Positions 45,845 through 54,000 of a DNA stretch of 64,000 nt are shown in pieces. A program made the position numbers and the translations under genes. Under the pieces are notes generated by a model. That model worked only from the letters and a program-made list of their open reading frames with translations. It had not been told where the DNA came from and did no database searches. Source of the DNA: an uncultured bacterium (GTDB taxonomy: Bacteria > Bacillota > Clostridia > Lachnospirales > Lachnospiraceae). Numbering within the stretch: position 1 is the first letter of the stretch; every line of letters begins with the position of its first letter. Location: positions 19,087-83,086 of the forward strand of contig CAOKFN010000018.1 in NCBI GenBank assembly GCA_948467735.1, given 5' to 3'.

Positions 45845-48346
45845 TCATAAAAATAGTTCCACAAAGGGATCCTCCCTCCCCAGGAAGTTGTCATCAAACG
45901 GCACATTGCTGGCGCTGGTGAGGATCAGCCCCTTGGACGGCTCCACATTGGTAACATAAGGGAGCAGCGCATTGGGGATGTTCAGAACCCCCGCCAGCTT
46001 CTTCCGCTCCACCGGCCCCAGGTTCAGAAGCTTCACATACCCGCAGCCCCCGGCCAGTTCCTCCAAAGCCACGGACTCCTCCACATTCCCGGCCAGCCCC
46101 GCCGCATCCTGCACCACTGCCGTCACAACCGTCCGGAACGCACAGCACTGTTGCAGATATTTCACCAGATACCTGGCACAGGCCCTGTTTTTCAGCAATC
46201 CGTCCACTGGCTCAATGAAGATCCAGCTGCCCCAACCCTCTTTCCTGTCATAAACCATCTCATTCCAGAGATAGTCCATCAGCATCAGAATATCCTCCGT
46301 GGAGTCCGCATGGTATAGAAACAGCCGCCCCTCCTTTTCAGAATCCGCACCCTGTTCCAGGTTCCCATCCCGCTCCAAAATGCTATCCTGTCCCAGAATG
46401 TCGCCGTCCTGCCGCGAAGCCCAGTCTTCTTCCAATGCCTGTTCCCGGGAAAATATCCCTGCCCCTGTCCGCAGCTGTACCTCTGCCCCGGCCATGGGAA
46501 CCCCGGATGCCCCATTCTTCCTGCCTCCGGCACTGACCTTTGCAGACAGCCCTGCCAGCCCCGGATATTTCCCTTCCCGCTCCGCCAAAAATCCCGACAC
46601 TGCATCCCAGTCATTAAAATCCAGCAGCTCCTGCAGAAATTCCCCTATCTCCTGCAGCATATCCTTTTCCCATTCATCCCCCGTCTTTTTCCCTCTCCCT
46701 GTTTCTATCTTCTTCCTATCCCCTGCCCCTCTTCCGGCATCCCCGCTTACCTCCAGGAGCGCCCGTAAAAGCCTCGTCTTAACCTTCTCTGGCTCCTCGA
46801 TCAGCCCATACCCCTCCGTTATGTAAAAGGGGTTCCACCTTTCCGGCTGGGCAGTCCTCCCGCCCTGCCTGCGGATAAAACCGTCATACTCCCCTGCCGC
46901 AGCCACCACATAAACCCTGTCCTGCGGTGAAAGCATCCCGCCGAAAATCTCCCTCTTCATCTGGAAGGTCTTCCCGCTGTGCTCCGCCCCCACAACCAGA
47001 CCGCTGAAATTCCCCCCGCTCTTGCGGTCCATAAAAATAAGGTTGTCATTGACGGAATTCAGCCCCATGAATACGCCTCCGCTTCTGCCGGATGCCGCCA
47101 CAGACACCGGCGAAAGCCCCGCCAGCCTCCTGCTGTCCAGGAAACGGCTTACATCCACCTTGGGGTTACAGAGCGGCAGCGTCGTACAGAATCCCTCATA
47201 CTGGCACAGGTCCAGCGGCTTCACCGAGCAGGCGAACTTGGCGGCGGACAGCTTCAGAAGCTCCGTATCCCTGTCCAGTTCCTCTTTTGTCTCCGCATAC
47301 AGCGTAATGGTAATGCATGTTTCCATCACCGCCCCTTCGGATGCCACCGCCACCTTGAGCATCCCCTGGGCCGCCTCATAAAAATATGCCGCTTCGTCCG
47401 CTTTTTTCCTGGAACAGACCTGCACCACCGCATGGTTTTTCCTGTCCTGTATGGTCTCCCGCTTCATCCGCCTGGTGACAATGGTGTTTTCCTGCACCTT
47501 CCTGGAAGCCTCCTGGAAACCTGCCTCCCGGTCCACCGGCAGGCAGACCATGGAAAACAGCATATTGCCGGACACCCCGGTCAGGTCGCCGATCACATTG
47601 GAAGATATCTCCTTTGGAATCCCGTTCAGGAACAGCGTCCGGGAATAACAGGACTCCCCCTTCCCCATATCGATTTTTGTGGCATCCAGAAGCCTGTCCG
47701 AAGTGTTCCATCCGTCCGGGGCCACCAGGTCCTTCATTGTCATCCCCAGGTATTTTAAGTTAGACAGCCGCAGGTTCCCATCCCCGTCCAGATCCAGGAC
47801 CTCCCCAAAATCCATCCTGCCCGGGTGGAAAGCCTGGTACAGGATCCCCAGCCGCTCCAGGAGTGAAAGCCTGGCCAGCTTTACCCCGCCAAACAGGGCG
47901 GCAATCCTCCCTTCATTCTCCCGGAAAAATCCTGCCGCCTGCGCTGCCGTCCCCTTCCCGGCCCCCACTACAAAATAGACCTTCCTGCGGACATTGTTAT
48001 GCCCCACATCCATATTTTCCAAAATGACCGAATTATACCTGTCCGCATGGGGAATACCCTCCGGATCTGCCAGGACCGTCCGCAGATAGCTTTCCTTCGG
48101 GATTACGCCGTTATGTACCACAAACTGATAACAGCACTCCAGCGGCAGTGAAGAAAAGAAATACTCCATCTTCTGCCGCAGTGCCACAGCGTCCTCCACT
48201 CGGATGCCCCCCAGTGCATACATCACTGTGAAAAACCCTGGGCGGGATTCTATCATCCCCCCATCCTCATAACAGTTACCAAACGGCATCCGCCTGGATA
48301 CACTGTTGGAAAACGCCTTTATCTTCTTTTTCTCCCTTTTTCCCAT
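45845..48346 (-). CDS. VirB4-like conjugation ATPase, divergent paralogue
   Basis: 833-aa protein colinear with VirB4/TraE ATPases: an N-terminal membrane/assembly domain (SRPGFFTVMYALGGI), a P-loop GAEHSGKT at about 450 and a C-terminal RecA-like part. The Walker B region reads SWIFIEPVDGLL where the other VirB4 of this element has WFWVDECHLLF, so hydrolysis may be impaired. About 60 residues of Gly/Lys/Glu-rich linker are inserted after the P-loop half. The ATG at 48346 is chosen for GGAGG 5 bases upstream. It probably assembles with, or is exported alongside, the hydrolase gene product downstream. Confidence 0.82.
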   Translation of the reverse strand: MGKREKKKIKAFSNSVSRRMPFGNCYEDGGMIESRPGFFTVMYALGGIRVEDAVALRQKMEYFFSSLPLECCYQFVVHNGVIPKESYLRTVLADPEGIPHADRYNSVILENMDVGHNNVRRKVYFVVGAGKGTAAQAAGFFRENEGRIAALFGGVKLARLSLLERLGILYQAFHPGRMDFGEVLDLDGDGNLRLSNLKYLGMTMKDLVAPDGWNTSDRLLDATKIDMGKGESCYSRTLFLNGIPKEISSNVIGDLTGVSGNMLFSMVCLPVDREAGFQEASRKVQENTIVTRRMKRETIQDRKNHAVVQVCSRKKADEAAYFYEAAQGMLKVAVASEGAVMETCITITLYAETKEELDRDTELLKLSAAKFACSVKPLDLCQYEGFCTTLPLCNPKVDVSRFLDSRRLAGLSPVSVAASGRSGGVFMGLNSVNDNLIFMDRKSGGNFSGLVVGAEHSGKTFQMKREIFGGMLSPQDRVYVVAAAGEYDGFIRRQGGRTAQPERWNPFYITEGYGLIEEPEKVKTRLLRALLEVSGDAGRGAGDRKKIETGRGKKTGDEWEKDMLQEIGEFLQELLDFNDWDAVSGFLAEREGKYPGLAGLSAKVSAGGRKNGASGVPMAGAEVQLRTGAGIFSREQALEEDWASRQDGDILGQDSILERDGNLEQGADSEKEGRLFLYHADSTEDILMLMDYLWNEMVYDRKEGWGSWIFIEPVDGLLKNRACARYLVKYLQQCCAFRTVVTAVVQDAAGLAGNVEESVALEELAGGCGYVKLLNLGPVERKKLAGVLNIPNALLPYVTNVEPSKGLILTSASNVPFDDNFLGREDPFVELFL

Positions 48347-48362
48347 ACTGGCCTCCACTTCC

Positions 48363-48515
48363 TTATTCATCTGCAAATATAAATTTCCATTTTTCCTGCA
48401 CTGCTTTCCTCACTGCCAAAGCAGCCCCTCTGACATAGAAGCAGCTGCCGCTTTCCACAGAAAAATTAGATTCAAAGCAGTCCGTGGACAGGAATCTGAA
48501 AATATGTTTCACCAC
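48363..48515 (-). CDS. Small protein in the conjugation operon
   Basis: 50-aa frame from GTG 48515 (second GTG in frame at 48512) beginning VVKHIFRFLSTDCFESNF and ending EKWKFIFADE. GGAGGG lies 9 bases upstream, inside the end of the ArdC-like gene, and the stop is 16 bases before the VirB4-like ATG. It fills the only gap in this stretch of the operon. No family recognised. Confidence 0.45.
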   Translation of the reverse strand: MVKHIFRFLSTDCFESNFSVESGSCFYVRGAALAVRKAVQEKWKFIFADE

Positions 48516-48521
48516 AGTTCC

Positions 48522-49691
48522 TTACCCTCCATACAAAACCGGCGGAAAAGTAAACAGTTCCCTCGCCAGCCTTTTTTCATAGATCCCCAGGATTTCCCCG
48601 TCCGAAAATTTCCCTTCACTGCCCACATCCCGCCGGAATTCCAAAAGCCCGCAGCCAGCCATCCCATCTGCCAGCTTCCCGGAAACAGTGAACGGCTCCA
48701 TGTTTTTCAGTATCCTTTCCCTGACCGGCTCCGTAAAGAACAGGTTGCAGAACATTGTCTCATTGAAGCCAAGCATTTTCTTCCCTGTCAGTTCCTTTAC
48801 CGACCCAAAGACCAATGCTGACAGCCCACGCAGAAAACACCCCTTCCTTTCGGCCGTCTCTCCGAACAATTCACTGGGAACCACCCGCAGAGGGTACTCT
48901 GGCAGATGGAAATATTTACAGAGAATATAAGCCAGGTGATCCCCTGTTAAATCCCGGTATTCTCCTATAATTTCCTGCGCTGCATCCATCCGGCTCCCTA
49001 TACCCTCCGCATTCCCCGCATTTTCCCCAGCCGCATACCTTGCGCAGCATTTCATCAGCTCCACATCCCGCACCCCTCCGGACAGGCCCGGACGGATATA
49101 GATTGTCCTTTCCTCCCGGCTGACAAAAGACCTGACCGCCCTGCTCCGCAGGAAGCTGCCGTCCCTGTCCTCCATGACGGCCAGCCCGCACCTCCCCCGC
49201 AGGGCATCCTCAAGGCCGGCATCCAGCTGCGGCATCTTCAGCGCCGGGGCATCCGCCTGCAGCTTTACCTGGCCGATATCATAAACGCCCACCGCCTCCA
49301 TGCTTAGTTCTTTCCCGGCCCCGCTCCCGCCAGCCCCTCCATTTCCAAATATCCTGCCGCCGGAAGTCCCACTGCCAAGGCCGCCGGGAACACCACTGCC
49401 TGCATCCCCGCCTCCGGCAGCCACAGGGCTTAACAGCATCACAGGCCTCTCCCCCTGGCGCAGGAGGGCCCCGTACCTCTTCCACGCGCGGATGCCGCAC
49501 AGGATCTCCGCCTCCGGCATCTGCTTAAGGATCAGCAGGATATTGTACCAGGGCATCTGCGGGAAACGCGCCGCCACATCCAGATACTTACGGATCCCGT
49601 CCTTCGTCACCGCCTCATCGGCATATCCCCCTATCTGTCCTGCGCCAATCTCCGCTGCTCCCATCTGCACCACCCACTGCGCCTCTGCCAT
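48522..49691 (-). CDS. ArdC-like / zinc-peptidase-related protein
   Basis: 389 aa. The N-terminal 70 residues (IRKYLDVAARFPQMPWYNIL and GIRAWKRYGALLRQGERPVM) follow the pattern of the ArdC/LtrC N-terminal ssDNA-binding domain, in which ArdC proteins protect incoming DNA from restriction. A Gly-rich linker (about 110-145) follows, then a region resembling degenerate zinc peptidase (VELMKCCARYAAGE) where the HExxH motif is absent. The role in ssDNA protection during transfer is inferred from the family. The ATG at 49691 lies within the small frame at 49631-49825. Confidence 0.65.
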   Translation of the reverse strand: MAEAQWVVQMGAAEIGAGQIGGYADEAVTKDGIRKYLDVAARFPQMPWYNILLILKQMPEAEILCGIRAWKRYGALLRQGERPVMLLSPVAAGGGDAGSGVPGGLGSGTSGGRIFGNGGAGGSGAGKELSMEAVGVYDIGQVKLQADAPALKMPQLDAGLEDALRGRCGLAVMEDRDGSFLRSRAVRSFVSREERTIYIRPGLSGGVRDVELMKCCARYAAGENAGNAEGIGSRMDAAQEIIGEYRDLTGDHLAYILCKYFHLPEYPLRVVPSELFGETAERKGCFLRGLSALVFGSVKELTGKKMLGFNETMFCNLFFTEPVRERILKNMEPFTVSGKLADGMAGCGLLEFRRDVGSEGKFSDGEILGIYEKRLARELFTFPPVLYGG

Positions 49692-49825
49692 TTTCTCATC
49701 CCACCGTCCTTGTCCGCATCATTTGCTGTGCATTTATGCCCACAACCGTAAAATACCCGCCTGTACGGCTGGACACTCCCAAGCTTCTCTGCCAGCCGTC
49801 TTCTGCCTGCATCCGCTGATTCCAT
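49631..49825 (-). CDS. Possible small basic protein
   Basis: 64-aa frame MESADAGRRRLAEKLGSVQP..., Arg-rich, with AGGAG 8 bases before the ATG at 49825. It starts 2 bases after the preceding stop and overlaps the ArdC-like start by 61 bases. This fits tight operon packing, but coding status is uncertain. Confidence 0.3.
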   Translation of the reverse strand: MESADAGRRRLAEKLGSVQPYRRVFYGCGHKCTANDADKDGGMRKWQRRSGWCRWEQRRLAQDR

Positions 49826-49826
49826 A

Positions 49827-51008
49827 TCACTTTCTCCTGCCAAACAGCCCTTTCTTTTTCCCCTTTTCCCGTTCAAGCCGCCCTGCCTGGCGGATGGCTT
49901 CCCTGGCCGCCTCTTTCCGCCGCTCCATCTCTTCATCCGCCGCGGTTTTCCTTTCCACATCCTTCCCTTCCGTGGCACTCTCCCCCAAGGGGAAAACAGA
50001 CTTGTCCAGCACGGAAAGGTTATTCCTTATAATTTCTACCTTCTCCCTCTGGAACCGCTCCAGGTAATCGTGCTGCCTGGCATCCTCCTGCATCTGCGCA
50101 AGCACCCTGGCAAAATCACTCTGCTGTCCGGGGGATAATTCCCCTGCCGCACCAAAATCCCCATCCTGCCTGATCTGCTCCGTGACCGCCACCATGCAGG
50201 CACTCCGCAGGGCTTCCAGTGAAACTCCCGATCCAGACGGCTCCTCCGCTGCCTTATCCGCCATGCGCCTCACGGGAAGCCCAAGTTCCCCGATAAAGCG
50301 GACTGATTCTTCCTCTCCCGGCATTAGGCAAAATCCCATCAGGCCTTTTCCCACGGGCATTTCCTGCACTGCTGCTTCCGCATCTCCATTCCCCTGAGAC
50401 GGAATCCCCGTTTCCAAAGCATTCTGCTTTTCCGGGAAGGAAATTTCTTCCGTATTTCTTTTCGGCTGACTGCTGCCACCAGCCTGCGCCTCCTGCACTT
50501 CCAGATCTGGATTTTCATTTTCCGGCGCTGATTCCACCGCGGCCGTCTCCGCTTTATCAGCCGGTTTTGACCTGTTCCCGGCATCTGCACCTGTCTCTTT
50601 CTCCGCCTTTTCCCCTGTTTTCCCAGCCGCCTGCTCCGCAAGCATCTGCGATTTCCACTGCCCAAAGGTAATGCCCTGGAGGGAAGTGATGTTCTGCATC
50701 TGCGCCGTCATCAGGAAACGCAGGTAAAGGTCCATCTGCTCCCTGTCCGCCCGGCTGCGTCTGTCCCGCTCCCTCTGTTCCTCCGCCTCCTGCCTGCGCC
50801 GTTCCTCCACGCGCCTCCCGGCCTTACGCTGCCTGGCGTTCCACCGGACCAGCAGGATGCGGTTCACAATGGCTGTCAGCAGGAAGAAAACCGCCGCCAG
50901 AAAGGCCGCACTGGCAAAAGCCGCATTGTTGAACGGCTCCGGCAGGTTTTTCATCCACTCCTGGTAAATATCAAGGTTTTCAAACCAGCTTGTGTATTCT
51001 CTGATCAC
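49827..51008 (-). CDS. Membrane protein with coiled coil, conjugation operon
   Basis: 393 aa. One N-terminal transmembrane helix (AAFASAAFLAAVFFLLTAIV, residues 29-48), then an Arg/Glu-rich coiled coil (65-95), a low-complexity Glu/Lys/Ala/Pro linker and a second helical domain (ALRSACMVAVTEQIRQDGDF onward) ending in a Lys/Arg-rich tail. GTG start at 51008 behind GGGGGAGG. Its place in the operon suggests a structural part of the transfer apparatus; no family recognised. Confidence 0.72.
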   Translation of the reverse strand: MIREYTSWFENLDIYQEWMKNLPEPFNNAAFASAAFLAAVFFLLTAIVNRILLVRWNARQRKAGRRVEERRRQEAEEQRERDRRSRADREQMDLYLRFLMTAQMQNITSLQGITFGQWKSQMLAEQAAGKTGEKAEKETGADAGNRSKPADKAETAAVESAPENENPDLEVQEAQAGGSSQPKRNTEEISFPEKQNALETGIPSQGNGDAEAAVQEMPVGKGLMGFCLMPGEEESVRFIGELGLPVRRMADKAAEEPSGSGVSLEALRSACMVAVTEQIRQDGDFGAAGELSPGQQSDFARVLAQMQEDARQHDYLERFQREKVEIIRNNLSVLDKSVFPLGESATEGKDVERKTAADEEMERRKEAAREAIRQAGRLEREKGKKKGLFGRRK

Positions 51009-51099
51009 AGCCTCCCCCTTCCTATTCCGGGTACCCCCTTACGGGGACTTATCCCGCATCCGCCCTGCAACTCCAGGCATAAGAAAATTTCCCTGCCGC

Positions 51100-52185
51100 C
51101 TATTCCTGCGGGAACACATACTCCACCACAAAATCCATGCCCGTCCTTTGGGAGGCAAACCTCACCCGGACTTCCCCTGCCATGCCTGACAGCAGCCTGA
51201 ACAGATCCTTCTCCGAGGCCCTTTTACGGACCGCATCACCCTCTGCCGGGAAAACCGTCATATAAGTATCGCCGGGAAACTTCGTGCCGGTGCCGCAGTG
51301 GAGCAGGGTATCCGTATAATCTTCCCATGTGACCTCCCCGATGTTCAGCCTTGCGGCAAGCTCCGGGATGAACCACCTTTCCCGGCATCCGGGATCACGC
51401 ACTCCCCATTCCCTTGTTCCGGGTATACGCTCCTCCGCAAAAATCCCATGGAACTTCCTTTTCTTCCAAAAGATAAGGAAATACCATGCCCCGCCCCCGG
51501 CTCCTGTCGCGGCAGCACCGGCAGCGGCAAATGGAAGCCACTTCCTGATGCCTGGCCCCGGCACTCCGGGGTCTGTCCCATCACCCGGCCCTTCCGGTCC
51601 ATTCCCGTCATCCGGTTTCCCTGACTCCTCCGGCTCTCCAGGGCCATCCCCAGGATTCCCGTTCCCCGGTTCCGGCTCACCCTCCGGCCCCGGTTCCGGC
51701 ACAGGCTCCCCGGTTCCATCCTCCCCCGGAGGTTCCGGGCTTTCACCCTCCGGCCCCGGTGTCTCCTGCGGGGCTGCTTTTCCGAAGACCACAGTAATTA
51801 CCACATCCGATTCCGGCATAAGGAATGTGCCGTCTTCCCCGCAGCCTTCATACCGTACAAGCTGCCATCCGTCCGCCGCCCTTGCCGTCACAGTGACCCA
51901 TTCCCCGGCCTGCGCCCTGTCCCGGTCCGCTTCTGCGCTTCCCTCCCCGGATACTGCCACCAATACCCGGTAATACACCTCTTCCGGTTCTCCTTCATCA
52001 TCCTCCCCGGACGGTTCCGGTTCTTCCTCCCCAGGCGGTCCTGTAGGGTCCCCTCCCCCATCCGGAGGCTCCTGGGTATCTTCCACCTCCATGGTCACAG
52101 GAAGCTGCGCCGTCTTTGCAGCTGCCGAAAACGGACGGGCCAGCACCAGCCCCGCCAGTACCAAATAAAAAAATACCTTCTTCAT
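51100..52185 (-). CDS. Secreted/membrane-anchored protein with Pro/Gly/Glu stalk
   Basis: 361 aa. Signal peptide (MKKVFFYLVLAGLVLARPFS), an exported acidic region containing one InlB-type beta repeat (VRYEGCGEDGTFLMPESDVV), a 90-residue Pro/Gly/Glu/Asp stalk, a transmembrane helix (about 235-255) and a cytoplasmic tail of 110 residues. The topology resembles a surface adhesin stalk reversed onto a cytoplasmic domain. It stands after a terminator at 52,242-52,279, so it may have its own promoter. Unknown function in cell contact or transfer. Confidence 0.72.
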   Translation of the reverse strand: MKKVFFYLVLAGLVLARPFSAAAKTAQLPVTMEVEDTQEPPDGGGDPTGPPGEEEPEPSGEDDEGEPEEVYYRVLVAVSGEGSAEADRDRAQAGEWVTVTARAADGWQLVRYEGCGEDGTFLMPESDVVITVVFGKAAPQETPGPEGESPEPPGEDGTGEPVPEPGPEGEPEPGNGNPGDGPGEPEESGKPDDGNGPEGPGDGTDPGVPGPGIRKWLPFAAAGAAATGAGGGAWYFLIFWKKRKFHGIFAEERIPGTREWGVRDPGCRERWFIPELAARLNIGEVTWEDYTDTLLHCGTGTKFPGDTYMTVFPAEGDAVRKRASEKDLFRLLSGMAGEVRVRFASQRTGMDFVVEYVFPQE

Positions 52186-52241
52186 GATTCCCGCACCCTT
52201 TCTTAATATTAAGTTTCATCACTCCCTTTGGAACCCATAAA

Positions 52242-52279
52242 ACCAGGCTGCCAGGGCTGCATCCCCCCGGCAGCCTGGT
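52242..52279 (-). terminator. Rho-independent terminator after the secreted 196-aa gene
   Basis: Perfect 11-base stem ACCAGGCTGCC / GGCAGCCTGGT around a 16-base loop, followed on the leftward strand by TTTT. It lies 23 bases past the stop at 52302. Confidence 0.8.
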
Positions 52280-52301
52280 ATCCGGCTCCGTCTCCCCAGC
52301 C

Positions 52302-52892
52302 TTAAGGCGCTGTTTCCTCTATCCCAAAATTCACAGTGAGCGTGCCGGTATAGGAATCAAAACAGGCAATATCATCCAGGGCAATCCCCACCGCATGGCC
52401 GTCCCCACAGCAGTAGGAATAAATCATGTTGGTCAGCCCGCCTGCCCCCCAGTCACAGCTGCCGATGGTGTCCTTTCCCCATACAGCCGTGGTGCAGGCT
52501 GACGCATCCAGCAGCCCCATGCTGACCTGGGCGCCGCTCCCCGCACCGGTCAACACACAGGGGAACTGGGGGCGGATATAGACCTGGTGCATGGAATCCA
52601 GCTTCCCGGCCGCCCCCACCCTGAGGTCATACCAGTACCCGGCCACGGCCTCACCTGCCCCATTCTGGCGGTTCCCCTGCCGCAGCGTGATGGATGCCGG
52701 GAGGGAAACCACATAAGCGGCTGCAACCTCTACCGTTACCTCAATTTCCTTGCTGCCGGCCGCCGTACCGGGGATGTCCACACTGGATGCTGCCAATACG
52801 GGAACCGCAGGACCAGATGCCACCGCCGCTGCCGCCATAATGCCCAGCACACTCTTCCCTAAAACCTTCTTCCACTCATTACTTCTCTTCAT
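52302..52892 (-). CDS. Secreted protein with a domain shared by the giant surface protein
   Basis: 196 aa from the ATG at 52892 with AAGGAGAG upstream; an earlier open extension is unsupported. Signal peptide with a long hydrophobic core (GIMAAAAVASGPAVPVLAAS). The mature part contains AAYVVSLPASITLRQG and a final beta region with several Cys (SYCCGDGHAVG). The same AYVVSLPAS domain ends the 1459-aa surface protein, so the two may assemble on the cell surface, rather like a major and a minor subunit. Family not recognised. Confidence 0.75.
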   Translation of the reverse strand: MKRSNEWKKVLGKSVLGIMAAAAVASGPAVPVLAASSVDIPGTAAGSKEIEVTVEVAAAYVVSLPASITLRQGNRQNGAGEAVAGYWYDLRVGAAGKLDSMHQVYIRPQFPCVLTGAGSGAQVSMGLLDASACTTAVWGKDTIGSCDWGAGGLTNMIYSYCCGDGHAVGIALDDIACFDSYTGTLTVNFGIEETAP

Positions 52893-53059
52893 AACTCTAC
52901 TTCTCTCCTTTTCTGTGATATTTATGTCTGATAGATTAATCCCACTCACATACCTAACCCGGACAAGCCGGAACCAAAATTTTGCCAAGTTGCGCAAGAT
53001 TTTGTTGTTAAGTGCCTGAAATACGGCAGGCCTGCTGTCCTTCCGTCCCCCATTGCTGC

Positions 53060-53683
53060 TTATTGGATCTGATAGCACACTTCATTGCTCCCTGAAGTCA
53101 GCGCCGAACAGTTCCCATCCCCGTCCACATAATAAGGGACCATCAAAAATTCCAGATGGTAAGTCCCCGGCTCCAGCGTCTCCCCCGGAGTCCATACCAC
53201 GCACTGCCCGGACGGGATCAGATCCGTCTCAAAGACACCTTCCCCGGAATCCTTATCCGAGATAAGGTACTGCAGCAGGAAATCCCCGTTCTGGGGCAGG
53301 TTCTCCAGCCGCACCGTGCTGTCCTTAGACAGCACCGCATCCATGAACCCCGCAAAATACACATTCCTGTCCTTCAGCGCATCCTCTTTCCCGCCGGCAG
53401 ATTCCTCCCGGTCCACCGCCCTGTCATCCAGAAGCAGCACGCCACCATCCTGAACCTTATAAATATCCGGCACTATTTCCATGCCCTCATCCAGGATAAC
53501 GCCGTCTCCCCCGGCAGGACGGCCGCGCCCCGCCAGGAAACACCCGGCTGCGGCCACAGCCACCGCCGCAGCCGCCAGGGATGCTGCCAGCGCCACGGCC
53601 TTCTGCTTTCCCATCCCTTTCTTCCCCTGCACTTCCTGCCCCAATTCCTGATGCTTTTCTTTCCGCAAACCCTTACCCTCCAT
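53060..53683 (-). CDS. Membrane-anchored extracytoplasmic protein
   Basis: 207 aa. Basic N-terminus, one transmembrane helix (AVALAASLAAAAVAVAAAGC, residues 29-48), then an exported beta-rich domain (VRLENLPQNGDFLLQYLISD, WTPGETLEPGTYHLEFLMVP). The latter looks like a beta-sandwich. Between the surface protein and the secreted 196-aa gene, so probably a partner of these. No family recognised. Confidence 0.72.
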   Translation of the reverse strand: MEGKGLRKEKHQELGQEVQGKKGMGKQKAVALAASLAAAAVAVAAAGCFLAGRGRPAGGDGVILDEGMEIVPDIYKVQDGGVLLLDDRAVDREESAGGKEDALKDRNVYFAGFMDAVLSKDSTVRLENLPQNGDFLLQYLISDKDSGEGVFETDLIPSGQCVVWTPGETLEPGTYHLEFLMVPYYVDGDGNCSALTSGSNEVCYQIQ

Positions 53684-53689
53684 TTTTTA

Positions 53690-53990
53690 CTTTCGACCTG
53701 TCTCTTTCCGGCCATGCTGATATCATTTTTTCGGCCCTATACCACTCCTGCCGCTTTTGTACCATATCCACCGGCTATATCCCGCTTTAACCGCTTCCAT
53801 ATCATTTCTTCCGTTCCTGTCTCATTCCACTCACTTCTGCACCATTTTTTCTGTTCCTGTCCCGTTCTGTCCGCTTTTGTACCATTCCTTCCGTCTCTGT
53901 CCCGTTCCGGCAGCTTTCATTCCATCTTTCCACCCCGATACCGTTCCGGCTTCTTCCGTATCTCTTTTCCTGCCTGCCGCATCCGTTCCA
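53690..53990. repeat. Degenerate tandem repeats of about 39 bases
   Basis: Several imperfect units of 38-41 bases with a shared core like TTCCTGTCCCGTTC on the + strand; the two clearest begin near 53,810 and 53,850. Leftward, a frame through them reads Arg/Asn/Glu/Gly-rich (RNGTETEGMVQK). They fill the 316-base gap between the surface-protein gene and the 207-aa gene. No CRISPR-like conservation of repeats or unique spacers. Confidence 0.5.
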
Positions 53991-54000
53991 GACACTATCC

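Noticed and set aside
53690..53990. CRISPR array
   Set aside because: The repeats are imperfect throughout with no conserved repeat/unique spacer alternation and no cas gene nearby.
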